Assembly (NCBI GenBank): GCA_034401135.1
Contig: JAWZSP010000003.1
Span: 992,001-1,056,000, forward strand
Direction of reading: 5' to 3'
Source of the DNA: Volutella citrinella
Taxonomy: Eukaryota > Ascomycota > Sordariomycetes > Hypocreales > Nectriaceae
DNA: 64,000 nucleotides
Part shown: piece by piece, positions 43,766 to 56,300 of the stretch
Position numbering within the stretch: position 1 is the first letter of the stretch
How the letters are laid out: every line of letters starts with the position of its first letter
The notes under the pieces: model-generated
Seen by the model: only the letters and a program-made list of their open reading frames with translations
What the model was told of the DNA's origin: nothing
The model's database searches: none
Program-made: the position numbers and the translations under genes

Positions 43766-45275
43766 CCCGCTATCACTCCATCAGATATGCATGATACTTG
43801 GACCCTGGGAGCGGAGCCGAGGGTGTCACTGACTTGGGTCAAAGGACCAAGACGAAGGCGGGACTAGCCTCCCGCCGAGGGATTCGAGATTGGTTTGGAT
43901 GGTGTGGGACCGAGGGGGGTTGGCAACGGCGGAAGGATGCTCAGCTGTCACTACGGCCCTAGAGCGAAAATGACAGAGCCGGGGCTGCATTTCACCTCAT
44001 AACATGCTAGTCCGTGTGGCGAGTATGGAAAGCGGTCCCCATTGTCGCCAGCAACGGCGTGAAGCCGTCGTGGGCACTTGCACAGCTCGATCAGCGACGT
44101 GCAGCATCAGCCTGCCGGTCATGCAGCGTGACATCGTGCCGGACGCTGCTGCCCAAATTTGCGGACCATGCCTTGTCCTCGTGGACGCGGATCGGGGCCA
44201 GGAGGCAAGGGCAAGGGGGGCGTGGTGCGAAGGCTTGGAGTTGCGGCACAGTGTAGCTGGACGGCGGCGCGGTCCATTGGCATTGGTCGAGGCGCTGCGC
44301 TCGAGGCTGACATCTCATTGTTTACCTATCGTATTCGTCAAGGGCAGAGCAGAGGAGTGATGATAGCCTTGGGTCGTGATGTATCTGAACTGAACGTGGA
44401 GGACCTCGGTGCTTCCTGAGCCGGTTCACGAACTGGCCGCCGAGGAGGCGGGTGTCAGCTCGGAAATAGTCACTTACCGGTGTGGAATCTCCGTTAGTTT
44501 CTCCACGGTCACCGGGTTGGGTGATGCCACGGGAAAGGATCATGAACGTGGAGGTGGAGGCAGACAGAGAAGCACGACGTTGTGGATGTCATACACCAAA
44601 GCAGCTGTATGTCCGTGAGAGGCATGTGTAACTCCGCACCTAAGCCAGACGCTGACGAGCAGTGGAGCTGCTGGACCAGCCCTAGAGCCTTCAGTGGACC
44701 TACAGAGCATGGCGGGGGCTCGATATGCGCGCGGGTGGCGCTGGAGCCTGCGACTTGCCCTGGAATCCCTGGCCGTGCGTCCACAGGATAGCGCCCTGGG
44801 ACCTATCCAGCGCCAGGATTAATGGCTGGCTCCGCTGAGGCAGAACCCATGGCGCTGCACCCCGCTTGTTACGGACGCAACCAGCCAGCCCCCAGCGCCG
44901 CAGACAGCCTTCAGCCCTGCCTGTTCTGGCCACGACACCCGAGCTATGGGGCCGCAGCGGCGTAGCCGTGCATGCGCGTCTCACATGGATCCGTGGCGCG
45001 GCATGGTTTCGTTTCACTCGACTTACACGGCAGACGCTATGGGCTGCTGGGCTGGGTCAGGCTGGGATCTGATGGAGCCAACAGACAACAAGGCAACAAA
45101 GTAACCGCAGTCATGGATTATTCTCTCCAGAGGTCCTGCGCCATCACGAAAGGAAATGCATCACACAAACCAAATCCTCCCGTTGCGTCAAGTCAAGCGT
45201 CGTGCAGTGTATAACAGAAAACCCATATTCCATTAAATCGTTATTTTACATTACTCTTAGGAGATTCCGTTTCCT
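43766..45275. other. no gene seen
   Basis: 1.5 kb without a convincing reading frame. Confidence 0.4.
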
Positions 45276-45986
45276 TCACTCAATGACCCTGTATTGTATC
45301 TTGAACTTCTTGGCAAAGGCGCTATTGATCGTCGCAATCTGCTCCACATTGTCTGATGACCATCGGAATCCAAACCCCCTGAACCACTCCCTGACTCCCG
45401 TCAGAGAAATCCTGTCCTGCCGTACTGCTAGCAGGCATTCGTACAGATAAGACACTGCGTCGTCCACATCGGTGCTCCCTGACGACCCCGCCGCGACGGC
45501 GCTTGTCAGCTTGTCGATCTTGCAGCATAGCTGAAAGTGCCACGGGGCAGCCAGTGCCACCAGCCCTGGTCGGTTGAAGATGACCTCTGGGTTGGCCACG
45601 GCCTGCATCGTGAGCTCGCGTCGATGATTGCTGGGAATGGTCGAGTTGTGGTTCTTAAGCCAGCCTGTTGTGAGTTGGCCTGTCTTATCGCGTGACACGG
45701 CGTGCTGAGATGCCCGCTCCAGAAGGGCTGCATCTGACGAAGAGAGCCCGTCATTGAACAGGTTTACGTCACGAGTTGTGCTCCTTGACCTCAGGTACAA
45801 TGTGTTGACTGCTCCGCCGAAGAGGACGACGGTGAGTTCGCGTTGTTCTTTGCTGATGTAGGTGGCGAGGCTCTCGAGGCCTGTCCAAAGACCGGAATAG
45901 TCGAGTTGTCTAGGCCTAGACGACGAGCTGGTGCTGGAGGAAGAAGGGTTCCGTCGGTGAACCCAATCCTTGATGCTTTGGCTCAT
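45276..45986 (-). CDS. nucleotidyltransferase-fold protein, probably inactive
   Basis: A single-exon frame of 236 residues. After a Ser-rich N-terminal linker (residues 14-24) comes a segment typical of the polymerase-beta-like nucleotidyltransferase fold: VVLFGGAVNTLYLRSRSTTRDVNLF, with the glycine pair at 57-58 and the R-x-T/S-x-D region at 70-75. In active enzymes the second position is D-x-D. Here it reads D73-V-N75, so one metal-binding Asp is Asn. The C-terminal half is helical, with LAAPWHFQLCCKIDKL and a DVDDAVSYLYECL segment. Fungal relatives are mostly uncharacterised. A TATA-like TATAAT lies about 105 nt upstream on the same strand. Fold assignment is from the motif only. Confidence 0.7.
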   Translation of the reverse strand: MSQSIKDWVHRRNPSSSSTSSSSRPRQLDYSGLWTGLESLATYISKEQRELTVVLFGGAVNTLYLRSRSTTRDVNLFNDGLSSSDAALLERASQHAVSRDKTGQLTTGWLKNHNSTIPSNHRRELTMQAVANPEVIFNRPGLVALAAPWHFQLCCKIDKLTSAVAAGSSGSTDVDDAVSYLYECLLAVRQDRISLTGVREWFRGFGFRWSSDNVEQIATINSAFAKKFKIQYRVIE

Positions 45987-46090
45987 CTTTGCAATATTGC
46001 GGGGAGGTGAGTAGTAGAGTGTGGTGAGAGGGAGGGCATTTGGTGGACTGGCTGGTGGTTCTTTGAGAAGGGAGGTAGGGGACGGGCCAC

Positions 46091-46096
46091 ATTATA
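46091..46096 (-). promoter_or_regulatory. TATA-like element upstream of the nucleotidyltransferase-fold gene
   Basis: TTTATAATG on the minus strand, 105-110 nt before the ATG at 45986, in otherwise GC-rich DNA. Confidence 0.35.
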
Positions 46097-49000
46097 AATG
46101 CGAGATGGAAATAAAATATCAATCCAAGTAATTAGATTAGATAAGTCAAGCTCAAAGGTGTGTTGGATGCTAGGAGTCGTCTGCCCTTGCTCATGTAGCC
46201 TCGGCGCGCGGCGCGGTCAATAGGACCGAGGTCGCGACCCTCCAAGGTGCCATGATCTCCTAGTATTATAATGGCGTCGAGATAATGGCTGGGGTTCTCT
46301 TGAGGCCAGTATCTACCCACGTGAGAATCGGTGCGGGAGGGACGGTGCTTGAAGGATTGGCATATCGTGGCGGAGAAGGCGAGTTGACGCGTAGCTCCAT
46401 GATGTTGGGCTCGAAACTCTAATTTTTTGCGGCCGTCATGAAGATTGATACGGCTTCGGCGAGACCACGTGGACCTTCTCGAACAGTTTGAAACGGGGTG
46501 CATCTCGTCTCGGCCTAGACAAGGTCAAACAAAGTGGCATTACTTGTTTGGCGGTGATGGATCCGCATGCGGGGCTCCATCATGATCCCAGCTCCCGCCC
46601 GACGCCGCACTGCCCATCTACCCAGGATTAATTAAAGGCAGGCACCGCGGGCATCCGTAGTTGATCATTCGTTGACTCTTCCCAAGCCTAAAAGATCCCG
46701 TTCGAGTAGGCTGTTGAGTAAATTCTCTCTCCTGTGGAGTTGTAGCTGCGCTCGCGGTCCGCTCCTTGGACCACCACCATGCGTCTCCTATCTCGTCCCG
46801 AGCGGGAGATGAGGAAAACCCAAAGTAAGATGACTTTTACCACTTGACCCTATATCGCGTGTTAATATCGAGTGACGACGGTGTCTTTTTCGACAACACA
46901 TCTTGCCACCCTTTGGGGGAGCCAGCGCATGGATGTGTGTAGAAGGCGTACTTCGTAATCAAACAATCAATGATGGGTGCGGATACAGGGCAGGGTCGAT
47001 GGCGCTGACGCGCCGCAGTTCATGCAGGAGTTATGCAGCCGAGGTTCAGTAGATCCAGTTGGCTGAAGGGGGGGGTGCAAGGGTCGTGAACAAAAGAGAT
47101 TGGGATTGAGAATCTCGAGTCAACTGAGCCGTGTCTGGGAAACCGCGGCCCTCCAACAGATGCCCAAAAGCCGCGTCTCGAGACAGCCAGATATCGAGGT
47201 CATGGCCAAGGGATTCGCGGAAGTGACGTGGTGATCATTAGTCGGCTTGCAGCCTCTTGCTTCGTTCCAGCACCACCTGCAGGGCTCATGTTTCCTCTGG
47301 CGCCGGATGTGAAAATGAAGCCCTGCGTAGAGCGGTTTCGCTGCCATGCCCGTGCCGTAATCGTATCTAGTCCCGTTGTGTTCGGATGATGCACCGACGC
47401 TAGTCGATGTTCGAGGTCAGTAGCATGGGCTAAGTACTAGCCAACGTCCTCTGAATCCCCACGCGCGCAACCAAAGTCGCGCACGACAACATGGGGCAGC
47501 ATGGACAAGGGTTCAGCCGGGCGGCAGTCGCTGGGTCTCTGAGCTGATTGTGTGAGGCTGGTCGACCGACAACCAGCGCGTGCGCCTCAGCCCATCAGCC
47601 GCCTATTGACTCCTGGCTATCCAGGGCCGGGATGCCGCTGCGACTCGTGAAAGTGCAAGAACACCGCCGCAAGGGCCTCAATAGTGACGTAGCACCATCC
47701 TGGTTGTCGCAAATGGTATGCACGGAGCACGGGGCCATCAATGGCAGGCGGGTCACCCAAAATGGCTTTAACGGCAGCAGGGGGCGGCGCGAGTTCGGGG
47801 TGTTATGGGGCTTGTTGGTGTCGGTTGCGGACGGGGGATGGCGATGGCAATCGCACAACGGTTCACCGAGAAAGGAGGGAAGAGAGCGTGTTTCGAAACG
47901 CTGAGATGAAGGCGCCAGTCGTTATGCGGGACGGATCATTTGCCAACCGAAGAATAGTACCTGGGCGCGAGGAGGTAGGGGCTTCCCTTGCACTGAGAAT
48001 GCACGGCACCTCCTCCTGCCTCATCAATGCTAAGTACGGGTCGGCAGGCACGGCGGGGAAGGAAGGTGGTTTACTTGTCACCAATAGTACCTTGATCTCC
48101 GGCGTAGCGCGATGGCCACACAGTGCCAACAAATGTGATCACGCAAATTGGAAGCAGCGAGTGCGACAACCAAGGCCAAGGACTAAGATATGGCCTCATG
48201 GGTCTGCCAAGACGCAAAATGCCGGTTGCTACCACGGGCGGTTATCTGGGTGTCGCCATCGAGGCGAAAGACGCAAGCACGGGTTGGGGTTGGAGATTGC
48301 AACTGGAGCTCGGTGAGGCAGCCCCTAGTAGGGAGTTGCGTGAATGCAAAGGTTAAGAATTTAATTGTTATTAATTTATTACCGCCTGTAAACTCTCCAA
48401 TTTAACCCGCAAAAGGAATATCCCACAGGCCATGCTGCAGGCGTCGGGTGATGGGGCCGCAAGCCCAATCGCTAATACCGGATGAGATAACTTATTATTA
48501 TTATCAACAACGACCCCGTATAATATGATTTACAACATCCTGGTCGCTGGCTCCACAACCCATATAGTACGCTCTACATATACACAGGTCCTCAGCTCTG
48601 TGTTTGATGACTCCCGTCTCGCCTCACCCGTGGCTCGTGAAACCCAAGCTCAAACGACGAGAGGCCACCTCGTCGGCATTTTCGGGCCCATCAACTCGCC
48701 ACATGCGCCCGCATGCATTATACTCGGTGAAGACGAATGTTACATGCGCTCTCTGACGGCCAACCAAGTGTCCCATTCCGGCCCCCAACCGATAACAGGG
48801 CCATGTCGAGCTCTTGGCGGCGGCGGGTAGCCCAAGTAGCTTGCCGATACATATCCACAACCTCTATGCCATCGCAATGCTAGCCCAATGTCGTGGTGAG
48901 ACTCAACGGCCCAGCCGAGTTGGGTACCGATGGCCTCCCTTTTCTTCTTGCTGACGCCTCACATAATTTAACGTCCCTGTCTCCAGCACGCCTCACATCT

Positions 49001-51611
49001 CGGGACCACTTCCGGTGCGACTTTGTAGGTGGGGGAAAAGCACACACATATCCGCAGCACCTATCGCCGACGACAACTCTCGCACAATCTTACGACGGGC
49101 TCAGAAGCCAATTCGTCTTCGCTGTTGCCGATAGTCCACATCCCTTTTAGCGGGGCGATGTGCCAAGAGAGGGTAATTGTCTGCACCCACCACCCAGGCT
49201 TGTGAAGTGCCTTGAACCATTAGCAGTCCGATCTCACCAAGTTCTATGCTTCACACATTGCCAACCGGCTCATCGTAAGCCAGTCTCAAATTATAGTCGT
49301 AGTGGGAGTGTAACCGACTTCCCCATGTCAACAGAAAGCCGCGGTAACATCCGATGGCGCCGCCAATGATTGGTCACCAGGTTCATGTGTATGCTCAATC
49401 AAGAAGTTGGCATGCCACAATCGGCGATACCTCATTGTCAACTATGAGCAGTGAGTGGGTTGCTAGTCCTTGCGCAATAGGAAAGTGACTTATGGGCCGG
49501 GCTCTCACAAGATGAAGAACGAGTCTCCTGCCAAGAATGCCAACCTGACTACATGGAATGGACAAACCCTTGGAGGTTTTGCTTTTGGCCAGGTGGCACT
49601 CCAAGATTACGTCTACAGGCTCGTCTTGTGATGATGCATCCTCGGACTACGACAGGACACACCATCTTTCGGTCGGCTGCACAGCGTCGACACTCTGAGT
49701 GCCACACTCCTCGGTACACATATGTGGCGGACAGCCATTTTGTGCCGACGACCTTCCCGTAACAGCCTACCGAGAACCATCCTGCATCCTCCTTCGACAT
49801 TTGATCCGTAGGCCTCGGTTTTGCCGTGAATTCCAATACTAAGCCCAACCCGCTGGCCCGTGTTGTCTCTGCTTCTGCTGGTTGGCGTAGAGCCCCGGGC
49901 CCCAAGGCATAGTGGTTTGGTGCAGCGATCAAGCCGTGAATGATGATGGCTACCGAATAGTGCCGAGAGTCAGCGGTGTCAAGCGGTACCGGATGTTCCT
50001 TGCCACCGGGCCTGTGAACTGCATGCCGTGGGCTAAACTCTGGGCGTTTGGTATGGAACACATTGAGAACGTCGTTGAACAAGGCGAGGCCTCGCGACTC
50101 CAGTACATGTCATCATCCACGTAACCAGCACTGGAGTTGGAACAACAAAGCAAATGGCAGCCAAAGGCAACGATTCCTGCAGCTATCCTGTTGAAACGTT
50201 TTTGAATCGCCTCGAACGCAGTTGCTTGCGGACATGGAGATAGGAGAAGTGCTGGACGAGTAGTTGAGTGACTGAATTGTCAGATGCTCTCACTGGTAGA
50301 AGATACGACAGAGCCAGCGAGTATTTAAACATGACAACGAAAAGGAAAGATCAACAACCCCCAAATCAATGTGCGTCCAAATCCGCATATTCAGGGCCTT
50401 TTCAAGATCAACTGCTCCATGCATTAGGACTCTTGCCATGCGCCTTACATTTCCGTCAAGGATTGGTGGTCGCCCGCTTTGCAGAGATGGTTGGCAGCCG
50501 CATTCTCTACGTCAAAGGCTTTCGGGAAGACGTGTGGCCCTGCGCCAACACGAACGGCAAGGCAGCGACCTACAAGCGAGAGTAAACACGATGGGCCTAC
50601 CATTGCGCTAGGGCTCTCCCTCCGCGAGCTGCCCAGGCGTGGTGTGGTGTCTTGACAAGAGTGTTCGCAGTCTCGATCCCGGCACACAATCATCAAGCCA
50701 CAGGCACAAACGGTCCACGCGACGAAGCGAAGCCAGACGCCCACCTTCAAGGTTAAGTTAAGCTCGTGGCTTTGCGCCCTGGCTCCCGCGACGCCCCTCC
50801 CGTCGGCACGGGTGGCGACCACGCTATCCATTGTGAGCCGGGAGCGACAAGTGGCTTGAGAGACGGAACTGGTTCCAGCTCACTCAGATTTGCCAAAAGT
50901 AAACAGCACCAAGAAGAAAAACGGAATGCAAGAGTGGTTTGACACTGTCAATTTACACTGGTCCTTCTTTCAGGACCAGCCATAGGCTGTAGACCAAAGA
51001 TTTCGCTCGGTCTTGACGCCAACTCATCTATATGACTATAGCTTCTCATCAGATGCTCCAATTCAAAAGAGTGACCTCTGGTATCCCCTGAAACGCCCCC
51101 TGGTTCGCAATCAAATGAAACAAACCCCATGAATGAATGGTATCCGACTGACCCTTCCTCTTGAGAACATTCGCTGGTGCCTTCTCGAGCAAGCAGCTGT
51201 ACTGTAGCCACATGGTTATGGTTAAACAGATGGAGCGAGTCCATCAGCCTCCCAAAATGCCAAGTTGATCATGACGGGATTAAAACAGGAAGGGGATAAA
51301 AAACAAAGAAATCAAGCCGGAAAGCACTTTCCCAGCAGCCCTAATAACTCTCACACGCCCAATGCCATTCCCATCCACGGGCATCGCTATGCTGCCCGAT
51401 CAAGTTCGTATTTCGTATTTCGTTAAGACACATCTCGTTTCGTTAAATGTATGAAACCAGAAAAAAGAAGAGGAAAAATCATCGCGAAACAAAAAGGAAA
51501 ATCGGCGATATATATAGTGGCACACATGCGTCAAAACGCCATGGAATGTAGTTGGAGGAAGTCGCGCTCGTGAGCAGGCGAAAGGGGGCAGGTCCTTGGT
51601 CCAATCGTTGA
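46097..51611. other. gene-free stretch of about 5.5 kb
   Basis: No frame has convincing protein-like order. The longest (49549-50082, minus) shows no motif. AT-rich patches with TTATTATTATTA occur near 48490, and a G-run at 47067-47075. A relic of some kind may hide at 46130-46500 (minus), but it cannot be named. Confidence 0.4.
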
Positions 51612-53333
51612 CTAGTAAGCCGATTCTTCGTAAGCTGTCGGGTAGCGGCTGTATGTCACGTCTTCAACTTCGTAAGACGGCGACGTCTTGACCTTGGGGT
51701 ATGTCGATGGATAGGCCGCCGATCTCGAGTAGCTGTGCTCACGGTACATGCCCGGTCGCTCGACGACAGGATGGCCATTGGGCGTCTGATAATACGACGC
51801 GTAGTCGTGCGCATCGTGGTTGTCGTTTCGCACGTAGGAGGAACTCTGCAATGTTGCGTGGATGCCGTCGACGCGGTACGTTTGCTTCATGTTTGCGTTG
51901 CGAGAGGGTGATCGATTCTTCTTGCTGCTGCGGTGCTTGCGATGGCGACGCTCATAGTCGCGTTCATGGCTGTAGTCGTATTCTTCATCACTCTCGACGG
52001 CGGCGTAGATCTGAGACTGCATTTTCGAGCGATCGCGGCCCCGAGGCGGATCCATGTCCGTATACGACCGGCTCAAGCCGGGTATGGGGCGGGTGTACCC
52101 GTCGCTCGTTGGCATGGGCATCGTGTTTTGCCGCGGGAGTTCTCGCCGAGGGGAGCTGCTCAGGTTTCCAGATGCCTCCCGAGCCGCGTGACGGGCCGAG
52201 GGAGATGCCGGAACATAGTCATCGTCGTCAAGGACTTCCTTGGACGACTTCCGGAATGATTTGCTGCCCGAAGAACCACGTCTAGCCTTGGCAGAGGAAC
52301 GACGAACGTCTTCGTCAGGAACTGCGAAGGGCGAGGAAGCAGGTGGTGGGGTGGGAGCTGCAGGGGGTTGCTGCATATGCTTCGCACGAATACCGGAACC
52401 AGGTTTCGATCGCGTGTCGCGAATGTAAGAGCGGGCTTGGTCGAGATTGCTCTTGTAGGAGTCGTCTTGGGGCATTGGGGGAGGCACGGTGGGGGCGGGC
52501 TCCTCACGATGAGAAGACGGTTCCCGCTTCTCCTCGTGCTTCTTGCTCGACTTCTTCTTGCCGGAGCCGATAGGAACAGGCACCTCATCGCCGTAGAGGT
52601 CCTCGACGTACGGCTTCATGGGTCGCTTTTTCTCCTCCATTTCACGCTTCTTCTCCTTGTCACGCTCTTTCTCTCGCTGTCGCTTCTCAGCACGGCGAGC
52701 CTCTTTAGCCTCCTTTTCCAAGGCGCGTCGGATTATTTCTTCCTTCTCCTTCTCCTTCTCCTTTTCCTTTCGCTGCTTCCGCTCCCGTTCTCGCTCCCGG
52801 GATTCTCGCTCCTTCTGTGAGTCCCGGTCGCGTAGATCGCGTTCGCGCTCAAAGTCGCGATCACGCTTGGAAGACTTTTCGAAGGATGGCTCTCGCTTCA
52901 CTTCGAAGATATGAGGTGCTCGTGGGTCCTCCTCAAAAGAACGTGCCCGATACGTATACGAGGCCTTGGGGGGCGTTCCAGCTGCAGATTTAAAAGTCGA
53001 AGCACGGGGCTCGGCAGTGCGAATCTCGACCTTAGTGTAGGGCGTTGCGCGTGGGGCTGAACTGTTGGCCTTTGCGGCCGCCATCTTCTTTTTCAGTTCG
53101 GCGAGGCGGGCCTGGTCATCGTAACGTTGTCGTTCTTTCTCATCGCTGAGCAATTCGTAGGCTTGCTGGACCTGCTGAAACTCGATCTGCTTCTCAGCTT
53201 TAAGGGTAGGGTCCTGGACCTTATCGGGATGGCATCTCAGCACAAGCTTCCGGTGTGCGGACCGGATTTCAGGAATTTGGGCATCCTTGGAGACTCCCAG
53301 GATCTTGTACGGGTCAGGGGGTAACACGGTCAT
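51612..53333 (-). CDS. J-domain (DnaJ/Hsp40) protein with long charged and Ser-rich tail
   Basis: A single exon of 573 residues. Residues 7-75 are a J domain (PYKILGVSKDAQIPEIRSAHRKL) with the essential HPD at 35-37 and QQAYELLSDEKERQRYD. This part should stimulate an Hsp70 ATPase. There is no Gly/Phe region, zinc finger or class I/II C-terminal domain, so it is a class C J protein. Residues about 160-250 are a continuous Arg/Lys/Glu helix (ERERERKQRKEKEKEKEKEE) likely to form a single charged helix or coiled coil. The rest is Ser/Pro/Arg/Tyr-rich and disordered, with an RS-like stretch (RRHRKHRSSKKNRSPSRN). The composition hints at a nuclear or RNA-linked role, which is inference. The ATG at 53333 directly precedes the J domain. 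Confidence 0.88.
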   Translation of the reverse strand: MTVLPPDPYKILGVSKDAQIPEIRSAHRKLVLRCHPDKVQDPTLKAEKQIEFQQVQQAYELLSDEKERQRYDDQARLAELKKKMAAAKANSSAPRATPYTKVEIRTAEPRASTFKSAAGTPPKASYTYRARSFEEDPRAPHIFEVKREPSFEKSSKRDRDFERERDLRDRDSQKERESRERERERKQRKEKEKEKEKEEIIRRALEKEAKEARRAEKRQREKERDKEKKREMEEKKRPMKPYVEDLYGDEVPVPIGSGKKKSSKKHEEKREPSSHREEPAPTVPPPMPQDDSYKSNLDQARSYIRDTRSKPGSGIRAKHMQQPPAAPTPPPASSPFAVPDEDVRRSSAKARRGSSGSKSFRKSSKEVLDDDDYVPASPSARHAAREASGNLSSSPRRELPRQNTMPMPTSDGYTRPIPGLSRSYTDMDPPRGRDRSKMQSQIYAAVESDEEYDYSHERDYERRHRKHRSSKKNRSPSRNANMKQTYRVDGIHATLQSSSYVRNDNHDAHDYASYYQTPNGHPVVERPGMYREHSYSRSAAYPSTYPKVKTSPSYEVEDVTYSRYPTAYEESAY

Positions 53334-56300
53334 GGTATTGAACGGTGAACTTTATGTTGACAACTCGGTGCCGAGTGTTGGCCTGGAGCTATCAAGTTCG
53401 TCAAACCGGCAAGTCGATGCGAGTCCGTCGAGGTCGGTCGTTGACAGAAGGGACGGCGGCTTCGGGTGGAGGGCACGAGGCTGAAGACTGCCTGCCTTGG
53501 TGGTGGTTGGGTGGCTAGTTTTGGCGAAAGTATGGCGAGGTTGTAAGGCAGTGCTGGTACAGGATTGTCGCCACACGGTACGTTGGCCTGGTCTCCTTCT
53601 GGGGTGGATGGTTGCGTGTATTGCAGGGGAACGGTCAGGCAGAAACTTGACCAGCAAGCGCTGAACCAAGCAGAAAGGAAGGAATGGAGTGATGAAGCCG
53701 GGGCCGGAAAGGGTGGGGGTATTTAGGTGTTGCAGCCGGCTGCTGAACACGAGAGAGAGTTTGTGAGTTGCGGCAGTATCCGATTGTTCGGTTCACAAGG
53801 AACGATGAACAATGCGGGAGAAGGGGTCGCTCGTAGAAGCGGCGCTGCGGAGGTTGAAGAAGGCTCTGGACAATGAGGTCACGGGTAGGCCTGAGTAGGA
53901 AGACAAGCCTGATTCGCCTAGGTCGGGGAGTGAGGGACTACGGCGCAGTAGAGTCGACGATCAGACACCAAGAGGGGGCCGGACCTTAGAGTGGGTGACA
54001 GGGTCGCCGTTGGGGGGTGGTCCACTGGCCCTGGGTCGTCTTAGGTGGTCTCAATGGCTGAGGACGGTCCTAGAGTGACCCGCGTGTGGATTGGGTTGGT
54101 CTTGGGGCGGTGGGGTTGCGGTTGTGGGCTGCCAGAGGGGGCAGGCTCGGTCGACTGGACAGCAGGAGGGTCCGGGGCGTGGCTGATTCGCTAACAAGGT
54201 GGACCGGGGGGCCTCTGGGGTGGTGGGCGTGGGCTGCGTGGGCAAGAGGCGCGAGGGTGTGCGTGCCGTGATGGCGCTGAAAGCCAGGGTGGTTGGTCTT
54301 GGGCTCTTGTTGATGGTGTTGTGTTCCTTGGTGTACGAGTCCCAGAAAGGACCGCGCTACGAGTAGTGCCTGAGGTACCGCTCGAGGACCGGAACTGGGG
54401 GTAGTGCCTTTGGTACCCTGGTCCGTCTGTCTGTCGGCAAGCCGGGCGGCTGCCTGCCTGAGGCGCAACAATTGCTAGCGGGAGGCAAGTATCTGATCCA
54501 ACGCTGCGGGCGTCCTCGCCAAGCAAGGTAGGAAGCTGTCGTTAGTTGGCAGGTGCTACGGCCGGAGACAACTCAATCAGAAGCAAGGAGAGCACGACTC
54601 GCGGCACCACGCGTATTATTGTGGCGATCACGAATCGTGGGGGGATTGGATTTTTTTTAGGCTTCCACCAACTCCTGGCGAAAAGTCGCCTCCCAGTCTT
54701 TATGAGGCCAAGCAACCGCGGCGGCGGCGATAACTGACTAGTAACTCCTAGAGGGCGCAGGTGTATTGCGAATCAGGGTGCTTGGTAAGGGATTTTTCCA
54801 AGCGAATGATGAGAGCGCTATGGAGCATCGAGAAGCCCCAATGGAAGGACATCGAAGGCATGCGAGCCGGTACGTATTGTATTTCCCATATGCCGCGGGG
54901 TCCGAGGCCCCGCTGGATGGCTGATGCAGCCATGCAGAGCGATGGCCGTCCACTGAAAGGTGCAGCCGCCAGCGCCAGGCCGCTGACTGCCCACTGGCTG
55001 TCCACTGGCAGTGTAGTGACAGTGAAGTGACATCCTGCTGACTGCACCTGGCTGGCGGTGGCGTGGTACAAGCTGGCAGTACCCACGAGATACACCGCTG
55101 AGAGCTGAAGACACAAGCACCACCCGCCTCTATTGGCATAGCAACGCGGTAGCTCTGCCCCGCTTTGTCCGTATCGCCAGCGTACTCTCCGAACCAAGGC
55201 GGGTCGACATGGATGGAAGGTGTGTGGTTGAACACGCGCGGATGTCACTGCATTTGTCGCTGCTGAACAACCAGCATCGGGCGAGTCTCGCAAAAGCGAG
55301 ACAGCAAGTCCAGGAAGGCACGAGGCACGAGAGACTGCGCGCTTCTCGGCGAAAGCGAGGACAGCATCCGGCGAAGGCGAAAGCGAGGCTTGTTCTTGGT
55401 TGTGAATCCGTCTCAAAGCTCTGCATGACCCTGACACAACACGAGCGTCCGGGCGGACAACAACTCCTCTTTCATCCACCCAGCGGCGAGCAACAATTAG
55501 GCGACTCCGTGTTGCTCGCTGGCCGTCCTGTTCTTGGGACCCGGCCGAACAATAGCGCGACTGTTACAAACGACGAACTTGCTGCTAGCCATTCCGTCCG
55601 GCCAGGCGGCTGGGGTGGTCGTGCGGTGGCGATTTGCCCCCATCCTACCGAAGTCAAGTTGAGTGGCTACTCTTTCGTTTAGATCTCGCGGCCTCCCTGC
55701 TTCCATCATGGTGGGGGATCACGAAGTTGAATGCGAGAGTGACTGTTGTGTTGCTTGCGTACGCTATTACAGGGGATACGGAATCAGCGGAGGGAAGGGG
55801 AACTGGCACCGCCACGGTTGCCCACTCCAGAAAGGATGCCAGATGGGGTCGCCAGCCATGAATATCCGCGGAGTACGTCAGACGACGAAAAGCCAACAAA
55901 TAATCCAAGGCATTGTCAGCATATCTGAGGAGTGGTCATTGCAAATCGAGCCGAAGCGATAATTAACCCGAGATCAGCAGCTGCGTAACGGGCCGGATCT
56001 ACACTCCGTGATGAATAAAATTCGATACTTCTGCTCAATCCAGTACGTAGCAGTACGCGGTCGAAGCGGGCCGTGGCTCTGGCTGCGGGATCGCCTAGCG
56101 CAAACGTAAACGGGAACCAGCGAGAGGGAGGGAGCGGAGCGGGAGCGGGACGTCTCGAGGCGGTGAGTTATTCACAACCTTGAGCAACGAGGTGTGTGAG
56201 GCTAACGACAATTAGCCCCTCCAAAACAAGCTCACTGACCGAATTGGGCAATCACAGCGCTTCAAAGTTGACGGGTCTGCCTCACCGCGCTCAGCTTCTC

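Noticed and set aside
46132..46503. Possible ABC-transporter linker remnant (DAIIILGDHG ... GYMSK)
   Set aside because: It resembles the region after a nucleotide-binding domain, but no Walker B, signature or switch His is seen upstream; too weak to name.
49549..50082. 177-codon minus-strand frame
   Set aside because: No motif or consistent composition; competing frames on the other strand are equally long.
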